Shown: positions 8,458 to 18,502, counted from the stretch's first letter. The stretch is DNA of 64,000 nucleotides from Acidobacteriota bacterium (GCA_003223935.1 QHXQ01000036.1:1-64000), one strand, 5' to 3'. A program made the numbers and translations. The notes: generated by a model from the sequence alone, not told the origin.

Positions 8458-9033
8458 ATGACTGATTTTCTCAATGGGCGCGTTCGCGTCCTTTGCGGCG
8501 ACATCACAGAGCAGCAGGTGGACGCGATTGTAAACGCGGCCAATTCGAGCTTGCTCGGCGGCGGCGGCGTGGACGGCGCGATCCATCGCGCGGGCGGGCC
8601 AGAGATTTTGGCCGAGTGCCAAGAAATACGCCGCACGCGCTACCCTGATGGGCTGCCGACGGGCAAGGCCGTCATCACAACGGCGGGCAACTTGCCCGCG
8701 CGTCATGTGATTCACACTGTCGGCCCCGTCTGGGGCTATCACGGCGGGCGTGAGCCGGAATTGTTGGCCGCTTGTTATCACAACTCGCTCGCGCTCGCAG
8801 TCGAGCACAGACTTGAGTCCATCGCTTTCCCCTCGATCTCGACCGGCGCTTTCGGCTATCCGCGCCACGAAGCCGCGTGCGTCGCGGCGCAAGCCATCAG
8901 CGCGTTTCTCTTGCACGAGGTCGGCACGGCGCAGTTGGAGGTTGAGCGCCCCACGCTCGCGGAAGTGCGGCTCGTCTTCTTCGCGCAGAGCGACGCGGAC
9001 ATATTTGTGCGCCATCAACGGTTCGTTCGGTAG
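8458..9033 (+). CDS. Macro-domain protein (O-acetyl-ADP-ribose deacetylase type)
   Basis: A 191-residue macro domain that would bind ADP-ribose and probably hydrolyse O-acetyl-ADP-ribose or ADP-ribosylated targets. The MacroD-type signature is complete: GDITEQQVDAIVNAANSSL (ligand-contacting Asp and Asn), the GGGGVDGAIH loop, and SISTGAFGYP for phosphate binding. The last 30 residues extend beyond the core fold. It stands alone between two unrelated genes. No ADP-ribosyltransferase partner is seen, although a TIR protein that might generate ADP-ribose-like products lies about 37 kb away. Confidence 0.9.
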   Translation: MTDFLNGRVRVLCGDITEQQVDAIVNAANSSLLGGGGVDGAIHRAGGPEILAECQEIRRTRYPDGLPTGKAVITTAGNLPARHVIHTVGPVWGYHGGREPELLAACYHNSLALAVEHRLESIAFPSISTGAFGYPRHEAACVAAQAISAFLLHEVGTAQLEVERPTLAEVRLVFFAQSDADIFVRHQRFVR

Positions 9034-9105
9034 CGTGTCTTAGTTAGTTGTTGAGCTTTAAGTTGAAACTTAATCGTTAGCCGCAAAGGATGAACTTTTG
9101 AGACC

Positions 9106-11289
9106 ATGCAGATGTTGAAAGAGATCGAAGTGTCGGAGACTGAAACTGAAGTTCAAACGAGCCGCGCGTTGCCGGAGAGTCTGCGCGCGTTAGAGCGTCT
9201 GTCTTGGAACTACTGGTGGAGTTGGGCGGCGGACGGTGCGGCCGTCTTTCGCGATCTTGATCCGGAGACGTGGGAAGAATGCGAGCACAACCCGCGTTGC
9301 GTCCTGCGCGAAGTCAGCGAATTTCGCCTGATGAAGATGGCGACCGATCCGGCTTACATCGCGCGCGTCGCCCGCCTCGCCGACACGTTCGACCACTACA
9401 TGAACCCGGAGACGCAGACTTGGGCGCGCACGCACGCGAGCGCGATCACGCACGCCAATCCGGTCGCATACTTCTGCGCTGAATTTGGCGTCCACACTTC
9501 TTTGCCATTCTATTCCGGCGGTCTCGGCATACTCGCCGGCGATCACTTGAAGTCTGCGAGCGATCTGGGCTTGCCGCTCGTCGCCGTCGGGCTGCTCTAT
9601 CATCATGGCTACTTTCGGCAACGCTTGCGCCGCGACGGTTGGCAAGAGGAACACTACAGCCAGATCGATACTGAGCGTCTGCCGATGCAGTTGGTGCGCG
9701 ATGATGAGGGTGTGCCGATGCTCATCGAGATGCAACTGCGCGGGCGCACTGTGCGCGCACAGGCTTGGCGCGTCGAAGTCGGGCGCGTGAATTTGTATCT
9801 ACTCGACACGAACGTCGAAAGCAACGATGGCGTTGACCGGCTCATCTCCGGCCATCTCTACGGCGGCGACCGCGAGACGCGTTGCGTACAAGAGACTCTG
9901 CTCGGCGTCGGCGGCGTGCGCTTGCTGCGCCGGCTCGGCGTCGAGCCGCGCGTCTTTCATCTGAACGAAGGGCACTCGGCATTTTTAACTTTAGAGCTTG
10001 CACGCGAGTTGACGACCGCAGGGCGTAGCTTCGCTGCGGCAGCCGAAGCTGTGCGTGCGCGTTGCGTGTTCACGACGCACACGCCGGTTGCCGCCGGTCA
10101 TGACGAATTCTTGCCGGGACTCGTCGAACATTGTTTCGGGCACGAGTACATCGCGTCGCTCAGTCTCACACCCGCAGAGTTTCTCGCGCTCGGTCACATC
10201 AAGGCGACGGACGGCACTGATCTCTTCGGACTGACGCCGCTCGCCTTGCGCATGTGTCGCTCAACGAACGGCGTCTCGCGCAAACACGGCGCGGTCTCGC
10301 GCGCGTTGTGGCACGAACTATTTCCGGGGCGCACGGTTGAGGAAGTGCCAATCACTTCGGTGACGAATGGCGTGCATGCGCCGACATGGGTCGCGCCGCT
10401 CCTGCGCGCGTTGTACGAGCAGCGCATCGGGCCGAACTGGGATGAGTTGCAGTGCGACATCGAATGTTGGGCGCAAGGCGTGGCGCGCATCACTGATGAA
10501 GAGTTGTGGCGCGTCCATCACTTGCAGAAGCAACTGCTCGTCGCCTTCATGCGCCACCAGCAATATCACGCGCGCTTGCAGCGCGGCGAAAGCCCAGAGG
10601 TTGCCGAAGCCGCGCTTCGTGCGTTCGATCCTGAAGCGTTGACGATTGGTTTTGCGCGGCGCGTTGCGGCATACAAGCGCTGGAGTCTATTGCTGCATGA
10701 CGCGGAGCGCTTGATGAGATTGATGACCGACAAGGAGCGACCACTGCAATTCGTCTTCGCGGGCAAAGCGCACCCGCAGGACGAGGGCGCGAAACAGATT
10801 TTGCATCAGCTTGTGCAGTGGAAACTCAACCCGCAGATTATCCATCGCGCCATCTTCATCCAAGATTACGATCAGGACGTAGCGCGCCAGTTGGTGCAAT
10901 CGGTTGACGTATGGCTGAACGTGCCGCGCCGCCCGCTCGAAGCTTCGGGCACGAGCGGCGAGAAGGTGGCGATGAACGGCGGCTTGAACCTGTCCGTCTT
11001 GGACGGCTGGTGGCCTGAAGGTTATGACGGCACGAACGGCTGGGCCATCGGCGACACGACCTTGCGCGAAGGCGAGACGAGCGACGAAGACACATGCGAC
11101 GCCGAATCGCTCTATCAACTGCTTGAAACACAGGTCGTCCCCGCTTACTACGAACGCGACGCGCAAGGCATCCCGCGCCGTTGGGTGCAGATGATGAAGC
11201 GGGCCATCGCCACGCTCGTCCCCGCGTTCAACTCCGACCGCATGGTGCGCGACTACACGCAGCAGATTTATCTTGGCGGAGCAGAGTAG
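9106..11289 (+). CDS. glgP: Alpha-glucan (glycogen) phosphorylase
   Basis: A 727-residue GT35 enzyme that releases glucose-1-phosphate from glycogen or maltodextrin. It belongs to the shorter alpha-glucan phosphorylase subfamily with the N-terminal domain ALERLSWNYWWSW. Diagnostic parts are YFCAEFGVHTSLPFYSGGLG, HLNEGHSAF, ITSVTNGVHAPTW and the PLP site ASGTSGEKVAMNGG with Lys620 as the expected Schiff-base residue. The start has two Mets (residues 1 and 3). A purine-rich stretch lies upstream, but there is no ideal ribosome-binding site. No other glycogen gene is adjacent. The gene ends at a bidirectional hairpin shared with the convergent diguanylate cyclase. Confidence 0.95.
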   Translation: MQMLKEIEVSETETEVQTSRALPESLRALERLSWNYWWSWAADGAAVFRDLDPETWEECEHNPRCVLREVSEFRLMKMATDPAYIARVARLADTFDHYMNPETQTWARTHASAITHANPVAYFCAEFGVHTSLPFYSGGLGILAGDHLKSASDLGLPLVAVGLLYHHGYFRQRLRRDGWQEEHYSQIDTERLPMQLVRDDEGVPMLIEMQLRGRTVRAQAWRVEVGRVNLYLLDTNVESNDGVDRLISGHLYGGDRETRCVQETLLGVGGVRLLRRLGVEPRVFHLNEGHSAFLTLELARELTTAGRSFAAAAEAVRARCVFTTHTPVAAGHDEFLPGLVEHCFGHEYIASLSLTPAEFLALGHIKATDGTDLFGLTPLALRMCRSTNGVSRKHGAVSRALWHELFPGRTVEEVPITSVTNGVHAPTWVAPLLRALYEQRIGPNWDELQCDIECWAQGVARITDEELWRVHHLQKQLLVAFMRHQQYHARLQRGESPEVAEAALRAFDPEALTIGFARRVAAYKRWSLLLHDAERLMRLMTDKERPLQFVFAGKAHPQDEGAKQILHQLVQWKLNPQIIHRAIFIQDYDQDVARQLVQSVDVWLNVPRRPLEASGTSGEKVAMNGGLNLSVLDGWWPEGYDGTNGWAIGDTTLREGETSDEDTCDAESLYQLLETQVVPAYYERDAQGIPRRWVQMMKRAIATLVPAFNSDRMVRDYTQQIYLGGAE

Positions 11290-11315
11290 GGCGGAACGCA
11301 GAAGGTGGAAATTAG

Positions 11316-11352
11316 AGGCAGAGCCGAAGGGTAACGCCCTCTGGCTCTGCCT
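11316..11352. terminator. Bidirectional terminator between glgP and the GGDEF gene
   Basis: AGGCAGAGCC pairs with GGCTCTGCCT, with an inner AGGG/CCCT pairing. TTTCACTTT follows on the plus strand. It lies between two convergent stops. Confidence 0.7.
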
Positions 11353-11371
11353 TTCACTTTGCCTGTAGCCT

Positions 11372-12235
11372 TCAGCTAACAGTTGCCGGTTCACCTGACA
11401 ATTTCAAGTGCGCGACGCAGTTCTTGCCCTCGTTCTTGATGGCGTACATCGCGTCGTCGGCTTGCTTGAGCATGAAGTCAACGGTGCGCGGTGGCGTGAT
11501 CCATGTGACGACGCCGATGCTGAAGCTGATGGGCCAGCCTTGCCGCGCGCCCACCGCAGCAAGGTTCTGCTGTACACGCCGAACGACCACCTGCGCGGCA
11601 TCGTCATTCGTCTCCGGCATTAGAATCACAAACTCGTCGCCGCCGAGCCGCGCGATCATGTCAAGCTCACGCAAGCTCTGTTTGATCGTCTGCCCGACCG
11701 TGCGCAAGACTGTGTCGCCGGTCGAGTGGCCGTAATGGTCGTTCACGGCTTTGAAGTTGTCCACGTCCATGTAAGCGACCGTAAACGGATGACGAAAGCG
11801 GCGCGCACGCACGATCTCCTGATTGGCGACCTCCATGAACGAGCGCCGATTGAGCAAGCCCGTAAGGTCGTCTGTGCGCGCCAACTCGCGTTCGTGTTCG
11901 AGCGAACGCCGGAGCGCCGAGATGAAATAAGCGACGAAGAGAAATGCGCCGAGTCCGGTCAGGGCGTTGAGGTAAGGCAGGAACGGATGCGCGGCGAAAT
12001 GCGCGAGCAACTTCTGCGTCGTGAAGTCTGTCAACGCACTCACACAGGCCATGAAAATCCCGGCCCGCCGCCCGACCAGCCACGCGACAAACGAGACGGT
12101 CAGCAGGTAGAAGAGCGTAAATGATAGATCGGCACCGGCCCAATAGTTGATCAGACCTTGCAGGACAACCAGCAGCAAGCCGAGTGTGAGCAGGAATGAT
12201 GGAGAGCGCCGGCCGAACCGTTCGATGGCGGTCAT
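11372..12235 (-). CDS. Membrane-bound diguanylate cyclase (GGDEF)
   Basis: A 287-residue protein that should make cyclic di-GMP from GTP. The N-terminal third holds about four membrane helices (LLTLGLLLVVLQG, LFYLLTVSFVAWLV and others). The GGDEF domain begins at ELARTDDLTGLLNRR. The catalytic signature GGDEF is intact, and an I-site, RELD, lies five residues before it, so product inhibition is expected. The start at 12235 is chosen because GGAAAA precedes it and the membrane segment follows directly; the open frame extends 35 codons further upstream. No EAL partner or receiver is adjacent. Confidence 0.92.
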   Translation of the reverse strand: MTAIERFGRRSPSFLLTLGLLLVVLQGLINYWAGADLSFTLFYLLTVSFVAWLVGRRAGIFMACVSALTDFTTQKLLAHFAAHPFLPYLNALTGLGAFLFVAYFISALRRSLEHERELARTDDLTGLLNRRSFMEVANQEIVRARRFRHPFTVAYMDVDNFKAVNDHYGHSTGDTVLRTVGQTIKQSLRELDMIARLGGDEFVILMPETNDDAAQVVVRRVQQNLAAVGARQGWPISFSIGVVTWITPPRTVDFMLKQADDAMYAIKNEGKNCVAHLKLSGEPATVS

Positions 12236-12495
12236 AAAGTTTTCCGTTCCAACTGTTGCGCGCCCAACGGGAGCGCGCACAACAAACCTGAACCTTAGAT
12301 GTCTCCCGCGCGCTGCAAGTTCGCCCGTCGCCGCATTCACACCCGCCGTGCGTGCGTGTTAGACTTATGCGCGCTGGTCGGGCGAAAAACGTGGTCGGCC
12401 GGACTAAGCCAAACGCGCCTTGCGCTATCCCTTTGTCCGCGCGAGGGCACATCCTAAAGAGTGACGCAACCGAAGCGTATTCATTTGCTCTTCAC

Positions 12496-14457
12496 ATGAA
12501 ATTCTGTCCCCAATGCGGCGGCACTTTTGAAGGCGCGCCGGGTTTCTGTCCAGATGACGGCACGGTGCTCGAAGACGCGCCGCCGCTCAAGGTCGGCCAA
12601 GTGCTCGACGGGCAATACGAGATCGAGGCCTTCATCGCGCGCGGCGGCATGGGCACGCTCCATCGCGCGCGCCACATCCTGTTGGGCGACCGCGTCGTCA
12701 TCAAGATGCTGCGCCCCGAAATGCGCTCGAACACGGAATGGCTGCGCCGCTTCCAACGCGAAGGCCAAGCCGCACGCCGCTTCCGTCATCCGAACGCAGT
12801 GATCGTCTATGACTTGCGTGCCAACGCCGATGGCTTCACCTACATGGTGATGGAATACGTCGCCGGGCACACGCTCGACAAGGAGTTACAACAGCGCGGC
12901 CGGTTCACGCCGGCCGAAGCGTTAGAAGTCTTAGAACCGGTCGCGCGCGCGCTCGACATGGCGCACACGCACGGCGTCGTCCATCGCGATCTCAAACCTG
13001 AAAACATCATGCTGAGCCTCGATCCGGCAGAGCGTCTGCACGTCAAGCTGCTTGATCTCGGCATCGCCAAACTGCGCGGCGTCGCCGATGCAGTCGCGGG
13101 CGACGACTCGCACGGATTGACTGTGGCGGGGCAGATTCTCGGCACGCCTTATTACATGTCGCCCGAACAATGGGGCGCGCACCCGCGCGACGGCAACACA
13201 GACATAGACGGGCGCACGGACATCTATAGCTTAGGCATCATCTTTTACGAACTGATCGCGGGACATAAACCTTTCATCGCTTCATCGCTGCCGGAGATAC
13301 AGCAGTTACATTTGAAAGAGATGCCGCGCCCGCTCCATGAGGTCGCGCCCGATGTGCCTGAGCCGTTTAGTCACGCGGTCGAGCGCGCGATGGCGAAGGA
13401 TCGCAACGACCGTTATGTGACCATCGGCGAGTTCGCAGACGCCCTGCGCGTCGCGCTCGAACTAACGGTCGAGCCGCACGGCTCGGCCTTGCTTTCGAGC
13501 AGCAGCATCACCATGCCGTCGCTTGGGTCCGCCCAAGTCCGCGAAGCGGGCACGCCCACAACTGCGCCCGGCGGCATCACAACGCAAGGCGGCGCGGCGG
13601 CGCTGCCAGCAAACACCGCGCAAGCGGCGCACGCGCCAACCGCAAGCGCTGCATCAATCGCAGGCGGCGCTGCGCTGTCGGCATCAGTCGCGCAACCTGT
13701 GAGTGTGCCGGTCGCGCCCGTACCAGCGCTGCCGGTCAAGCCGCGTTCATCTGCGCCGCTCATCATAGGTCTGTTTGTCATGCTGTTCGTCGTAGCTGCG
13801 GGCGGCGGTTTTCTTGTCTGGCGACACATGTCAGCAGTGAAGCCACCGCCACCGCCGCCGCCGACGCCAACGCCGATAAAGACTGACGCTACGCCGGTCG
13901 AGGCGTTGAGTTATTGGATCGAGGCGTTCGACAGCCCGACGCAGACGACCGGCAAGCGTGTGGCCAACGATGGCGCGATCTCGCTGCGTTCGGGGCAGCA
14001 GTTTAGATTCCATTTCACACCGCGCGAGCGCGGTTATCTTTACATCATCGGCCCCGGCGCGAAGGGCAACGCGCCGATGACGTTCTTGACCGCGCGCCCG
14101 ACCGTCGGCTTGATGAAGACCAATCAAGCGGCGGCGGACGCAGATTTCAGTTTCCCCTACGGTGCCGGCGGCGTGCTTCAACTCGACAGCAATCCCGGCA
14201 CGGAAGAGTACACCGTCATCTTCTCGCCGACGCCGCTCTTGACGCCCGCTTTTTTAGCCGAGAAGGCGGAACATGATCTGACGCCGGACGAAGTGGCCGA
14301 ACTCGAACGTTTGCGCGCCGAGGCGCAAACCGGCGCAACGGCCGCGCGCGTACAAGACACTAATGGGGCACAACAAACGGCCGTGGCCGTCAACATCCCC
14401 GGCGCTGATAAAATGAGCCGACCCGTTATCTTCGACATACGCATCGAACATAAATGA
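12496..14457 (+). CDS. Transmembrane Ser/Thr protein kinase with zinc ribbon and DUF4384 tail
   Basis: A 653-residue Hanks-type kinase. Residues 1-22 form a short zinc-ribbon-like start (CPQCGG...FCPDDG, three Cys plus acidic residues). The kinase domain spans about 40-320: GGMG in the glycine loop, Lys70, HRDLKPEN (163-170) and DLG with Asp187. A Pro/Ala-rich linker leads to one membrane helix at about 419-444 and a proline spacer. The external C-terminal domain resembles DUF4384 (LRSGQQFRFHFTPRERGYLY). The same domain type makes up the next gene's product, and a CHAT protein follows. This gives a kinase, DUF4384, CHAT cassette in one direction. The ATG at 12496 is chosen because it starts directly at the zinc ribbon. 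Confidence 0.92.
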   Translation: MKFCPQCGGTFEGAPGFCPDDGTVLEDAPPLKVGQVLDGQYEIEAFIARGGMGTLHRARHILLGDRVVIKMLRPEMRSNTEWLRRFQREGQAARRFRHPNAVIVYDLRANADGFTYMVMEYVAGHTLDKELQQRGRFTPAEALEVLEPVARALDMAHTHGVVHRDLKPENIMLSLDPAERLHVKLLDLGIAKLRGVADAVAGDDSHGLTVAGQILGTPYYMSPEQWGAHPRDGNTDIDGRTDIYSLGIIFYELIAGHKPFIASSLPEIQQLHLKEMPRPLHEVAPDVPEPFSHAVERAMAKDRNDRYVTIGEFADALRVALELTVEPHGSALLSSSSITMPSLGSAQVREAGTPTTAPGGITTQGGAAALPANTAQAAHAPTASAASIAGGAALSASVAQPVSVPVAPVPALPVKPRSSAPLIIGLFVMLFVVAAGGGFLVWRHMSAVKPPPPPPPTPTPIKTDATPVEALSYWIEAFDSPTQTTGKRVANDGAISLRSGQQFRFHFTPRERGYLYIIGPGAKGNAPMTFLTARPTVGLMKTNQAAADADFSFPYGAGGVLQLDSNPGTEEYTVIFSPTPLLTPAFLAEKAEHDLTPDEVAELERLRAEAQTGATAARVQDTNGAQQTAVAVNIPGADKMSRPVIFDIRIEHK

Positions 14458-14521
14458 AAGTAGCTTTACATCGTCCGCGTGCCCGATCTCTTCGTTCGTC
14501 TTGAAAGGAGTTAGTCAACCT

Positions 14522-15511
14522 ATGCGCGCCAAGTTATTCAGCCTGATCTGCTGCTGTCTGTTGGCCGGCGTCGCGCTGGCTGTGCACTCGCAACAGCCGC
14601 CGGAGCAATCCGACGATGAGGTGACGGTGCGCGGCGCGTTCCTGACGACGCGCCCCGGCGCAGAGAAGCCAAAGCCGACGCCGCAAGTCGCCGCATCGCC
14701 AAAGGGACGCACCAACACAAACGCGACCACCGCGAGCAACAGGCCGCATCATCAGACGAGCGGGCAGAACACGACCGCCACGAATCACTCCAAGAACACT
14801 AACAGCGCGGGCGTGAATGGCACGCAGGTGGCGAGCGCCAACACGGACGCGACCATCACCAATGCCACTTTCAGCCCCGCCGCCATCGGCATCGGTTACA
14901 CGCTCTTCATGAAGGACGCCAACGGCGATGCCGTCCGCGTTGACCCGACGCGCGTCTTTCATAGCGGCGAAGCCATACGCCTCTCGCTCGAAGCCAATAC
15001 CGACGGCTTCCTCTACGTCTTCTATACGGAGAACGATGGCGAGCCGCAGATGATCTTTCCAGACTCGCGCTTGAGTCGCGGCAATAATCTCGTGCGCGCA
15101 CATGTGCCTTACGAAGTGCCGTCGAATATGGAGGCGGACGAGCGCCTGCGCTGGTTCGTCTTCGATGCGACGCCTGCGACCGAGCGTGTCTTTATCGTCG
15201 TCACGCGCGAGCCGCTGCCGAATGTGCCGACGGGCGAGACGCTGGTGAGCTACTGTCTCGATGCGAAGAACAGTTGTCCTTGGAATCCGCCGCACAGTCT
15301 GTGGGGGCAGTTGATGCAGGCGCAGGGGCGCGAGCAGGTGGCGATGAGCAAGATCAGAGACGAGGGACGGACGCAGACGCCGCGCGAACGCGAGGCGACG
15401 ACGCGCGGTCTCGGTCTTGCGCCCGACGCACCCGAACCGACCGTCGTCCGCATGAATGCCTCTTCGACGACCGGTCTGCTCGTGACATCAATCGCGCTAA
15501 CGCACAAGTAA
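14522..15511 (+). CDS. Exported DUF4384-domain protein
   Basis: A 329-residue protein with a signal peptide (MRAKLFSLICCCLLAGVALA), an Asn/Thr-rich low-complexity linker at about 60-115 and a DUF4384 beta-domain at about 125-260. Recognisable parts are YTLFMKDANGDAVRVDP, LSLEANTDGFLYVFYTENDG and the stretch around MIFPDSRL. The ATG is preceded by AAAGGAG at a good distance. It sits 64 bases after the kinase gene, whose external tail is the same domain type, and before the CHAT gene. DUF4384 is often found with CHAT/caspase-like peptidases and surface proteins. Here it may be a substrate, a partner or an adaptor. That is inference from position. Confidence 0.8.
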   Translation: MRAKLFSLICCCLLAGVALAVHSQQPPEQSDDEVTVRGAFLTTRPGAEKPKPTPQVAASPKGRTNTNATTASNRPHHQTSGQNTTATNHSKNTNSAGVNGTQVASANTDATITNATFSPAAIGIGYTLFMKDANGDAVRVDPTRVFHSGEAIRLSLEANTDGFLYVFYTENDGEPQMIFPDSRLSRGNNLVRAHVPYEVPSNMEADERLRWFVFDATPATERVFIVVTREPLPNVPTGETLVSYCLDAKNSCPWNPPHSLWGQLMQAQGREQVAMSKIRDEGRTQTPREREATTRGLGLAPDAPEPTVVRMNASSTTGLLVTSIALTHK

Positions 15512-15545
15512 GAATTGGTTTAGGGTTAGTGCGGGAGACTTAAAC

Positions 15546-15629
15546 GCAAGAGCACGCGAAGAGAGAACGTGAAGAGCGCAAAGATTTTCCTCTGCCTCCT
15601 CTTGCGTTCTCTCTTCGTGTTCTTTGCAT
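15546..15629. repeat. Imperfect long inverted repeat
   Basis: The arms (GCAAGAGCACGCGAAGAGAG at 15546 onward, and the complement of the stretch ending CTCTTCGTGTTCTTTGC at 15629) pair over about 30 bases around a 25-nt loop. It lies between the DUF4384 and CHAT genes and may terminate or attenuate transcription. Confidence 0.6.
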
Positions 15630-15696
15630 TAAAGATTCATGTCGTCCGTTCAAGTGTACAGCAAGCAGAAATGCCCGCAGGGCTTGAGGGGTTCTT

Positions 15697-18498
15697 ATGA
15701 AATTCAGCATTCGTTATTTCGTCCTCGTTCTCGTCTGCGCTTTGACCTGCGCGCCGTTCACGTCGGCGCAACAACCACAGCGACCCGGCGCATCAGGCCA
15801 GCAGCTTGAGTTTGCCGACGCCCTCAAGCAGGGGCGCGCGTTGTTGAAGCGCGGTAAGGCTGATCAGGCTTTGCCGCTCTTAGAGACTGCGCTCAAGTTA
15901 GCGACCGACGCGAATCATCCGCGCGAAGCGGCCGCCGCGCACGACGCGCTCGGCGATCTCTACGCGCGCGAAGGTCAGTATGAGACCGCGCTCAAGCACT
16001 ATCAGGATGCGCGCACAGGTTTTCAAACGGCAACCGCACAGAATCGTGGGCCGGCCGTCATCACAGGTTTCAGCGATGACGCTTACAACGCCGACCTGAT
16101 GCTCGCCAAGACCGGCGAGATGCAGACGCGCGTCGGCAAGTACGAAGAGGCTGCGGGCATCTACCGGCAGATGCAGGTGCAGAAGCCCGACACCAGTCCG
16201 CTCAAGCCTGTGAAGCAGGGGGGCGGGTTATTCAATAAACTCAAAACGATCACATCAACCCAACCGAGCGCCTCGTCCGTTGCGAGCACGACCACCGGCG
16301 CACTCGGCGATATACAGCGCGGCTTTGCCGCCTATCGCCAAACTATTCTCTACACCACGCGCGAACTCGGCTTCGGGCGCATAGACTATCTGACCGATCA
16401 ACCCGACAGCGCGAAAAAACATTTTCAGAACGCGCTCGATGCCCTCGGCAGCAATCTGCCCGGCATCGGCAACCTCGGGCAGACGCGCCGCTTCCGCACG
16501 ATGGCCCGCACCAGTCTCGGCGACGTCGCGCTCAAACAGAACCGCGCAAAGGACGCGCTCAAGTCTTACACAGACGCGCTGAACGGCGCGAAGTCGGACC
16601 AACGGCTCGATCTGACTTGGCCGGCAGAGCGCGGCATCGGGCGCGCGAAACTGCTCGCCGCCAGCGCTGAGCGCGATCCGCAACGCAAACTGCACGCGAT
16701 GGATGATGCAATGGTCTCTTATCACGATGCGCTTGCGACCATCGAGACGATCCGCGAAGGCAGCATCAACGCAGACGAAGCGCGCACGACCTTCCTCGCC
16801 ACGACCGGAGATGTTTATGACGAAGCCTCGGGCGCGCTCGCGGCGATGGCTCTGCTCGCCGCCGCCAAACCCGACGCGCCGCTCGAAGGGCCGGCGCTCA
16901 ACTACGCCGCCGAAGCGTTCAAGATCGCGGAGCAGGGGCGCGCACGCTCTCTACTCGACATGTTGAGCGAAGCGCATGCGGAGATCACGCAGGGCGTGCC
17001 GCCGGAGTTGCAGCAGAAGAAGAGCGCCAACCTCGAACGGCAACAAGAGATCGCGGAGCAGTTGACCGGCGTCAAGGTGACGGAGGGCGCGCCGGATAAG
17101 TCTGTGCAGGATTTGGAAGCGGAACTGAATCAACTTGAGACCGAATACGACAGCATCGAAAATCAGATCAGGGCTGCCAACCCGCGCTACGCTTCGCTCA
17201 CCGGCGCGCAACCGCTCGCGCTCGCAGACGTGCAGCAGCAGGTCTTAGACAACGACACGACGCTGCTCGAATACAGTCTCGGCGCAGAGCAATCTTATCT
17301 GTGGGCCGTCACGAACAAAGGCGTCACGCTCTATCAACTGCCCGCCCGCGATGCGCTCAACAAGCAAGTCTCCGACCTGCGCGATCAGATCGTGCCGGTC
17401 TCTGCACGCCGCTCGCTCAACGAATTGGCCACGACGCGCGGTCTATCGGACGGGCGCGGTCTCGGCCTCACCGGCAGCAACATCGCAGGCAGCGCCGCAG
17501 ATTTCGCCAAGGCCGCCAACGCGCTCTATCAATCGGCGGTTGCGCCCGCCGCTTCGGTCATCACCAACAAGCGTCTGCTCATCGTCGCCGATGGCGCGCT
17601 CAACTATCTGCCCTTCGAGGCGCTTGTCACCGCGCCCGGCGGCGTGGACTACGCGGCGCTGCCTTATCTCGTCCAAACCAACGAGATCATCTACGCGCCT
17701 TCAGCTTCGGTCGTGGCGGCGATTCGGCAGCAGAAGAACGGCGCGGCGACGGCCTCGCGCGGCTTGCTCGTCGTCGCCGATCCGGTCTTCGATGCCAAAG
17801 ACCCGCGCGTGAAGAATCAGGCGGCTGCGAGCGCCGATGGCACGACGCGCGATGTCTCGATTGTCAGCGCGGTCGCAGATATTTCGGGCACGCCCGTTGA
17901 AGCGAACAGTTTCCGCCTCCCGCGTCTGGAAGGCACGCGCACAGAGGCGCAGCAGATCGCACAACTCGCGCGCGCCGACGGTCTCGCGCCCGATGTGTGG
18001 CTCGACTTCGACGCGAACGAAGCGAACGTCAAGACGCGCGACATCGCCAAGTACCGCATCCTGCATGTCGCCACGCACGGGCTTTTGAACACGGAGCGGC
18101 CGCAGTTTACCGGCGTCGTCCTCTCACTCGTCGGCAACCGCGAAGGCGACGGCTTTCTGCGCACGGATGAAATCTTCAATCTAAAACTGGGCGCGCCGCT
18201 CGTCATGCTCTCCGCCTGCGAGACGGGCTTAGGTCGTGAGAAACGCGGCGAGGGCGTCATCGGTCTCACCCGCGCATTTATGTATGCGGGTGCGCCGACC
18301 GTGGGCGTGAGCCTCTGGTCGGTCGCTGATAAATCAACCGCCGATCTGATGACAGATTTTTACCGGCGCTATCTCAGCAAACAACCAACCACACCCCCTG
18401 CTGCCCTACGCGCCGCGCAGCAAAAGATGATCGCCGGCAAACAGAACAGCGCGCCCTTCTTTTGGGCCCCGTTCGTCCTCGTCGGCGACTGGAAGTAA
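15697..18498 (+). CDS. Exported TPR-CHAT protein (caspase-like peptidase)
   Basis: A 933-residue protein with a signal peptide (MKFSIRYFVLVLVCALTCA). TPR repeats lie at about 30-330, a coiled-coil segment at about 430-490 and a C-terminal CHAT domain at about 590-933. The CHAT dyad is present: His794 in HVATHG and Cys841 in LSACETG. RGEGVIGLTRAFMYAGAP and VGVSLWSVAD complete the domain. CHAT proteases are separase/caspase relatives. Intracellular ones act in defence (for example with gasdermins), but exported versions in Acidobacteriota and Cyanobacteria are uncharacterised. It follows a transmembrane kinase and an exported DUF4384 protein and could form one signalling or processing pathway with them. 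Confidence 0.92.
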   Translation: MKFSIRYFVLVLVCALTCAPFTSAQQPQRPGASGQQLEFADALKQGRALLKRGKADQALPLLETALKLATDANHPREAAAAHDALGDLYAREGQYETALKHYQDARTGFQTATAQNRGPAVITGFSDDAYNADLMLAKTGEMQTRVGKYEEAAGIYRQMQVQKPDTSPLKPVKQGGGLFNKLKTITSTQPSASSVASTTTGALGDIQRGFAAYRQTILYTTRELGFGRIDYLTDQPDSAKKHFQNALDALGSNLPGIGNLGQTRRFRTMARTSLGDVALKQNRAKDALKSYTDALNGAKSDQRLDLTWPAERGIGRAKLLAASAERDPQRKLHAMDDAMVSYHDALATIETIREGSINADEARTTFLATTGDVYDEASGALAAMALLAAAKPDAPLEGPALNYAAEAFKIAEQGRARSLLDMLSEAHAEITQGVPPELQQKKSANLERQQEIAEQLTGVKVTEGAPDKSVQDLEAELNQLETEYDSIENQIRAANPRYASLTGAQPLALADVQQQVLDNDTTLLEYSLGAEQSYLWAVTNKGVTLYQLPARDALNKQVSDLRDQIVPVSARRSLNELATTRGLSDGRGLGLTGSNIAGSAADFAKAANALYQSAVAPAASVITNKRLLIVADGALNYLPFEALVTAPGGVDYAALPYLVQTNEIIYAPSASVVAAIRQQKNGAATASRGLLVVADPVFDAKDPRVKNQAAASADGTTRDVSIVSAVADISGTPVEANSFRLPRLEGTRTEAQQIAQLARADGLAPDVWLDFDANEANVKTRDIAKYRILHVATHGLLNTERPQFTGVVLSLVGNREGDGFLRTDEIFNLKLGAPLVMLSACETGLGREKRGEGVIGLTRAFMYAGAPTVGVSLWSVADKSTADLMTDFYRRYLSKQPTTPPAALRAAQQKMIAGKQNSAPFFWAPFVLVGDWK

Positions 18499-18502
18499 GC
18501 GA

